Source: DATIXJ01 sp035518715 (GTDB lineage Bacteria > Bacteroidota > Ignavibacteria > UBA10030 > SZUA-254). Taken from it: a stretch of DNA of 64,000 nucleotides. Location of the stretch: assembly GCA_035518715.1 (NCBI GenBank), contig DATIXJ010000043.1, forward strand, positions 62,001-126,000, written 5' to 3'. The stretch's first letter is position 1; each line of letters begins with the position of its first letter. The notes under the pieces are model-generated. The model did no database searches. It saw only the letters and a program-made list of their open reading frames with translations, and was not told where the DNA came from. The position numbers were made by a program, and so were the translations under genes. This document shows positions 60,710-64,000 of the stretch, in pieces.

Positions 60710-62409
60710 AAACTTCCCCGCTCGATTTTCTGTTTCAACTCTTCGTTTGACGTATCGAACTGCAGTGCTTTCTGCCAGTATTCCATTGCTTTGTCCTTAT
60801 CGGAAAGCTTGAAATACACATCACCGAGATGCTCGTGAATCACCGGGCTCTTGCTCCCAAGATCGATCGCTTTCTTGATCCACTTTTCCGCCTCGGTGTA
60901 ATTTCCCATCCGGAAATAAATCCATCCATACGTGTCAAGATACGATTGATTCTCGGGCTCCTGGGACACTGCCTCTTTCGACATCTTCAGCGCACGGTCG
61001 AGCTGCAGGCCGCGGTCCGCAAGACTGTACCCGTAATTATTGAGAAGAAGATGATTTTTGGGATCGATTTGCAGTGCGCGCTCATAGATCGAATCGGATT
61101 CATCGGGCCGTTTGAGCTCGTCATAGACGAGAGCGAGCGTGCTGAGTGCATCAACACTCTTCCCGTTGAGTTCAACTGCTTTTTCGAGCACCGCAGCAGC
61201 GCTGATATCATCATGCTTCCGCTGATACGATATTCCCAACAGGAAATAGACGCGGAATTCATCCGGCACGTAGGACTTTGCCTCCGTGAGGATTGCAATG
61301 GATTTATCAAAATCATTCCGGTCATAATAGACCGATGCAACCCCCACCCATCCGTCAGGGCTCGACGGCTGCAGCTCCTTCACCTTCGTCCAATTGATCA
61401 GAGCGGTGGAATCATCTTTCATAATATTATCGATCGCACCGAGAAACCAGTACGGTCTCCAATCATCGGGATGTTCGTTCCGGATTCTCGTAAAGAGCTT
61501 CAGTGCATACGGCACAACGGCGGAATCTTTCTGTATGAATTGCGTGAAAATTTGCCCAAAGCGCAGCTGATCATCCACGGAGAGAGTATCTTTCCGCAAA
61601 ATCAGATCGAGCTGTTCCGCCGCATGGTCATAGTCCTGTTTGGTAAGATAAGCATGCGCAATGGATGCACGCAGTTCGAGATTTTCCGGCTTTCGTTCCG
61701 CAAGCTCTGAATAGATCTTGAGCGCCGTATCGACGCTGTCACGCCGAACGAACAGGTCGCCGAGCATTTTCTTGATCTCGAAGTTGCCGGGATCCAGCGA
61801 GAGCATTCCCTCCACGGCTTCCGTCGCCTTGTCGAGCTTCCCGGTCACATCATAGATCTGTGCCATCTGAAAATACGTGTCGGAATTCGGGCCGAACCTG
61901 TCGATGACCTCGGAATACAGTTTCAGTGCATCTTCCGGGTTTCGGAGCTGAACCAGCCGGCCCAGATTGAGCCACCCCTGTTCATACGACGAGTCGACGT
62001 GCACGACCTCCTTGTACTGGGCAACAGCGCTATCCAGATTTTCAGCATTGACATAAATCTGTCCGAGCGTTTCATGATAGGAGCGGTTCGCCGGGTCATG
62101 CTGTACGGCCTTTTCGCCGTTCTCGATCGCTTCCTGATTGTCGCCGAGGACCGCGTAGTCCTTCGCCATGGCATGGTAAATTGCCGCATCCTGCTTCAAT
62201 CTGATGGCTTTTTGGTACTCCAGAATGGCCTTGGCGTAGTCTCCCTTCTGATCATAGAGCGAGCCCTGGAGGTAGAAGCTCAACGACGCCTGCTCGTCCT
62301 CGGGAGGAGTTACGGCTGCCGCGGTTTTTTCCGAACTCGAACATCCGGTCAACGCCCCGGCGCCGAGAAGACCCAGCACGAACACGATCGGTACGATAGT
62401 ATCTCTCAC
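60706..62409 (-). CDS. TPR-repeat lipoprotein
   Basis: A 567-aa lipoprotein (lipobox LTGC) followed by about twelve TPR units: for example YDQKGDYAKAILEYQKAIRL, EAIENGEKAVQHDPANRSYH and YTEAEKWIKKAIDLGSKSPV. I chose the GTG at 62409 because AAAGGA lies 6 bases upstream. The ATG at 62424 has no ribosome site and coincides with the predicted transcription start. It is first in the operon with DUF4292 and EnvC, and the promoter is at 62431-62459. It probably serves as a periplasmic or outer-membrane scaffold. The partner is likely one of the operon products. Confidence 0.9.
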   Translation of the reverse strand: MRDTIVPIVFVLGLLGAGALTGCSSSEKTAAAVTPPEDEQASLSFYLQGSLYDQKGDYAKAILEYQKAIRLKQDAAIYHAMAKDYAVLGDNQEAIENGEKAVQHDPANRSYHETLGQIYVNAENLDSAVAQYKEVVHVDSSYEQGWLNLGRLVQLRNPEDALKLYSEVIDRFGPNSDTYFQMAQIYDVTGKLDKATEAVEGMLSLDPGNFEIKKMLGDLFVRRDSVDTALKIYSELAERKPENLELRASIAHAYLTKQDYDHAAEQLDLILRKDTLSVDDQLRFGQIFTQFIQKDSAVVPYALKLFTRIRNEHPDDWRPYWFLGAIDNIMKDDSTALINWTKVKELQPSSPDGWVGVASVYYDRNDFDKSIAILTEAKSYVPDEFRVYFLLGISYQRKHDDISAAAVLEKAVELNGKSVDALSTLALVYDELKRPDESDSIYERALQIDPKNHLLLNNYGYSLADRGLQLDRALKMSKEAVSQEPENQSYLDTYGWIYFRMGNYTEAEKWIKKAIDLGSKSPVIHEHLGDVYFKLSDKDKAMEYWQKALQFDTSNEELKQKIERGSL

Positions 62410-62430
62410 GATGCATCCTTTCATACGAAA

Positions 62431-62459
62431 AATATATTAATTTCAACCGCGAATAACAA
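62431..62459 (-). promoter_or_regulatory. promoter of the TPR-DUF4292-envC operon
   Basis: On the minus strand TTGTTA (62459-62454), a 17-base spacer and TATATT (62436-62431) are near the sigma-70 consensus. The predicted start is near 62424, giving a leader of about 15 bases before the GTG at 62409. Confidence 0.6.
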
Positions 62460-62466
62460 ACCCGGC

Positions 62467-62495
62467 TTGACTTTCAGACTCAATTTCTCTACATT
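62467..62495 (+). promoter_or_regulatory. promoter of the YbgF-like lipoprotein gene
   Basis: TTGACT (62467-62472), a 17-base spacer and TACATT (62490-62495) lie about 50 bases before the ATG at 62548, back to back with the minus-strand promoter at 62431-62459. Confidence 0.6.
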
Positions 62496-62547
62496 GGCGC
62501 AGTTTTCCTATCCATTGCCATCAAACATTTCCGACAGAGAGATCGAC

Positions 62548-63255
62548 ATGAATAAGAGACTTGCGGCGGTTGGATCGACGGCTGCAATCGTCATTCTTTT
62601 CCTTCTTGGGAGTTGTCATGGGTCGGATGAATCTTCAAAAGAGCAGTCAGAGAATCCCCCGCCCGCTCTTCAACCCAGCGCGACCGAAGTGATGCAGAAA
62701 GAAATGGCCGCGCTCAGAACCACCAACGATTCGCTTTCACGTGCACTCGCAGCCCTGCAGCAGGAGAACCGCACGCTTGCCGCGCACAATGCCGAGCTCG
62801 AGTCGCAGCTCAGTCAGCTCAAGGATAAAATCGGCGCAGCGCCGCAATCGCCCCCGCCGGTCGTACCCGCTCCGGCACCGGTCTATTCCAATGTTCATGA
62901 AGGATATCAACACGCTCTTGAGCTCTTCCGTTCCAGGCACTATGCGGATGCTGCCGCACTCTTCCAGCAGGTCCTGGATAACGGGATCCCCCTTTCACTC
63001 CAGGACAACTGCACGTACTGGATCGGGGAATGTGAATACGGACAGAAGGAGTTCGCAAAAGCTATCGATCAGTTTCAGAAGGTCTTTTCCTACAAGATTT
63101 CCGAAAAGAAGGATGATTCCCAAATCATGATCGGCAACTCGTATCTTGCACTCGGGGATAAGGAAAAGGCAAAAGACTCGTACGAACAGCTGCTCAAGGT
63201 CTTTCCCGCAAGTCCGTTCATAAAACTGGTGAAGGGAAAACTGAGCCGGATCTGA
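62548..63255 (+). CDS. YbgF/CpoB-like lipoprotein (coiled coil plus TPR)
   Basis: A 235-aa lipoprotein (lipobox LLGSC, Cys23). After a Pro/Ser-rich linker comes a coiled coil (about 50-92, MAALRTTNDSLSRALAALQQ then AAHNAELESQLSQLKDK), a Pro-rich hinge (PPPVVPAPAPV) and a C-terminal TPR domain (about 112-235, YQHALELFRSRHYADAAALF, FAKAIDQFQKVFSY, KEKAKDSYEQLLKVFPASP). This is the plan of YbgF/CpoB, which in other bacteria links Tol-Pal with peptidoglycan synthesis. No tol or pal gene is in the window, so that role is inferred from architecture. It is divergent from the TPR-DUF4292-envC operon. Confidence 0.88.
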   Translation: MNKRLAAVGSTAAIVILFLLGSCHGSDESSKEQSENPPPALQPSATEVMQKEMAALRTTNDSLSRALAALQQENRTLAAHNAELESQLSQLKDKIGAAPQSPPPVVPAPAPVYSNVHEGYQHALELFRSRHYADAAALFQQVLDNGIPLSLQDNCTYWIGECEYGQKEFAKAIDQFQKVFSYKISEKKDDSQIMIGNSYLALGDKEKAKDSYEQLLKVFPASPFIKLVKGKLSRI

Positions 63256-63269
63256 TTCCGTAAAAATTT

Positions 63270-63839
63270 CTACCGCTGTTCTAATTTTGGGTTTTGAGGG
63301 ATGAATGTGACCGTTTGAGGCGGAAGTTCTCGGGTACCCAGACGGATGCCCTTCAGCACAACCGATAGCCGCTCACCTGCAATTTTCAGCCAGTCGTTTT
63401 TCCCTGAAAGATCTCTTCCGATAAGCTTGATCGAATCCGACTCGTGCGGTTTGATCTGTATGATCGGAAGCGGGAGAAATTTATCGTTATACTGATACGC
63501 CACATTGGATGAAGTGACGCGTGCTGCACCGAGATCGAGCGAGAGAGTGTCGTTGCTCAGGTTGAGCAAAGTGATATCAATTTCTGATGCCACTCCGCCA
63601 TCCATCCTGTATCGGGCATGGAACAGATACTCCACATTTTCCTCCCGGATGGAATACTGCTCACAGTTGCATTCGTTGGTAATTGCCCGATAGGGATAAT
63701 ATGTGGGAGCGCAGCCAGAGGAGAAAACGAGGAGCACAAGAGCCGTGGCAATTAGCGCACCAGCACGAAGCGAAACAGGAAAATACCGGGAAGAACGGTT
63801 GCAGCGGGATTGATCACCGGGCACAAGCGCATTTCCCAC
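63270..63839 (-). CDS. small lipoprotein of unknown function
   Basis: A 189-aa lipoprotein. It begins on GTG at 63839, which shares one base with the stop codon of the upstream adenosine deaminase gene (TAGTG), suggesting coupling. A second GTG at 63824 is also possible. The signal (about 23-43, SLRAGALIATALVLLVFSSGC) sits behind a long hydrophilic N-terminus. The mature part has a beta-sandwich look: YRMDGGVASEIDITLLNLSN, SLDLGAARVTSSNVAYQY and LPIIQIKPHESDSIKLIGRD. The pattern resembles bacterial NEAT- or DUF-type immunoglobulin-like folds only loosely, and I recognise no family. Confidence 0.75.
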   Translation of the reverse strand: MGNALVPGDQSRCNRSSRYFPVSLRAGALIATALVLLVFSSGCAPTYYPYRAITNECNCEQYSIREENVEYLFHARYRMDGGVASEIDITLLNLSNDTLSLDLGAARVTSSNVAYQYNDKFLPLPIIQIKPHESDSIKLIGRDLSGKNDWLKIAGERLSVVLKGIRLGTRELPPQTVTFIPQNPKLEQR

Positions 63840-64000
63840 TAACGGTTCACAACTCTGGCAGAGGAAATTCCCCGTTCTTTCCTGCCGCTCTCAAATCCGG
63901 GCTTGATCTTGTTGTAGATGATATCGATACGCTTCTTGTACGGGATGAACGCGCTCTTCATCGCATTGATGGTGAGCTTCTCGAGATCATTGAGCGTGAG
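63839..64000 (-). CDS. add: adenosine deaminase (partial, C-terminal end)
   Basis: The frame is open from the window edge to TAG at 63841-63839 and gives the last 53 residues. LTLNDLEKLTINAMKSAFIP, then YKKRIDIIYNKIKPGF, matches the helical C-terminus of adenosine/AMP deaminases. The active site lies outside the window, so the exact substrate is open. The next gene's GTG overlaps its stop by one base. Confidence 0.75.
   Translation of the reverse strand, partial: LTLNDLEKLTINAMKSAFIPYKKRIDIIYNKIKPGFESGRKERGISSARVVNR

Noticed and set aside
1..64000. Search for tRNA, rRNA, CRISPR, transposase, phage or defence genes
   Set aside because: All gaps are under 300 bases and show no cloverleaf, repeat-spacer pattern, insertion ends or nuclease/toxin pairs. 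Gene content is core metabolism, repair and envelope.

Overview
The window looks like an ordinary stretch of core chromosome from a free-living member of the Bacteroidota/Ignavibacteriota (FCB) group. The best evidence is three secreted proteins ending in a type IX secretion (T9SS) sorting domain of the NYPNPFNP type (stops at 10646, 17005 and 48327), plus a DUF5686 outer-membrane protein, a DUF1800/DUF1501 pair and a TPR-DUF4292-EnvC operon. GC content is moderate and even. Genes are tightly packed on both strands, and no intergenic gap exceeds 300 bases; the largest, 200-260 bases, are the promoter regions near 20333, 37278, 44511, 50964 and 53330. I see no rRNA, tRNA, CRISPR array, transposase, phage gene or attachment site.

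Layout. 1-1358: end of ribosomal protein L27 and malate dehydrogenase, closed by a terminator. 1386-10513 (minus): a long gene run with an RsbW-type kinase, an outer-membrane protein, a triad-less SDR protein, a beta-CASP nuclease, a pullulanase-type GH13 enzyme and a DUF5686 protein. 10646-20332 (minus): secreted proteins and a CtpA protease. 20581-26206: GT-C glycosyltransferase, Mfd and the ribosome-rescue factor ArfB. 26207-29845: DUF1579 protein, ThyX, then an overlapping MutT/MutY/Ogg2 cassette against oxidised guanine. 29865-33250: saccharopine-dehydrogenase-like enzyme, YajQ and an AMIN-amidase. 33290-35918 (minus): an MntR-MntH-UspA operon behind a clear DtxR-type palindrome. 36006-47683: a carbon/nitrogen block with a POT-type transporter, GTP-PEPCK, a dehydrogenase, threonine dehydratase, a Cys/Met PLP enzyme, aspartate aminotransferase and ATP-PEPCK, interrupted by an SDR and a family-5 uracil-DNA glycosylase. 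47781-53329: a c'-like haem lipoprotein, a T9SS beta-propeller and a sulfide/persulfide cluster. 53542-57471: TPR protein, a conserved secreted protein of unknown function and a phosphoesterase. 57537-64000: lipoproteins, the EnvC/DUF4292/TPR operon, a YbgF-like protein and the tail of adenosine deaminase.

How the genes work together. Malate dehydrogenase, two unrelated PEP carboxykinases, aspartate aminotransferase, threonine/serine dehydratase and a peptide-type transporter suggest gluconeogenesis from peptides and amino acids. The AMIN-amidase (31682) and an EnvC homologue with a damaged LytM site (58731) suggest an amidase/activator pair for cell separation. MutT, MutY, Ogg2, UDGb and Mfd make the window rich in DNA repair. 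I found no convincing wholly new system. The most interesting unknowns are the triad-less SDR coupled to an outer-membrane protein, the secreted protein at 55431, and a tandem GWN...GYWVK module shared by two T9SS proteins.
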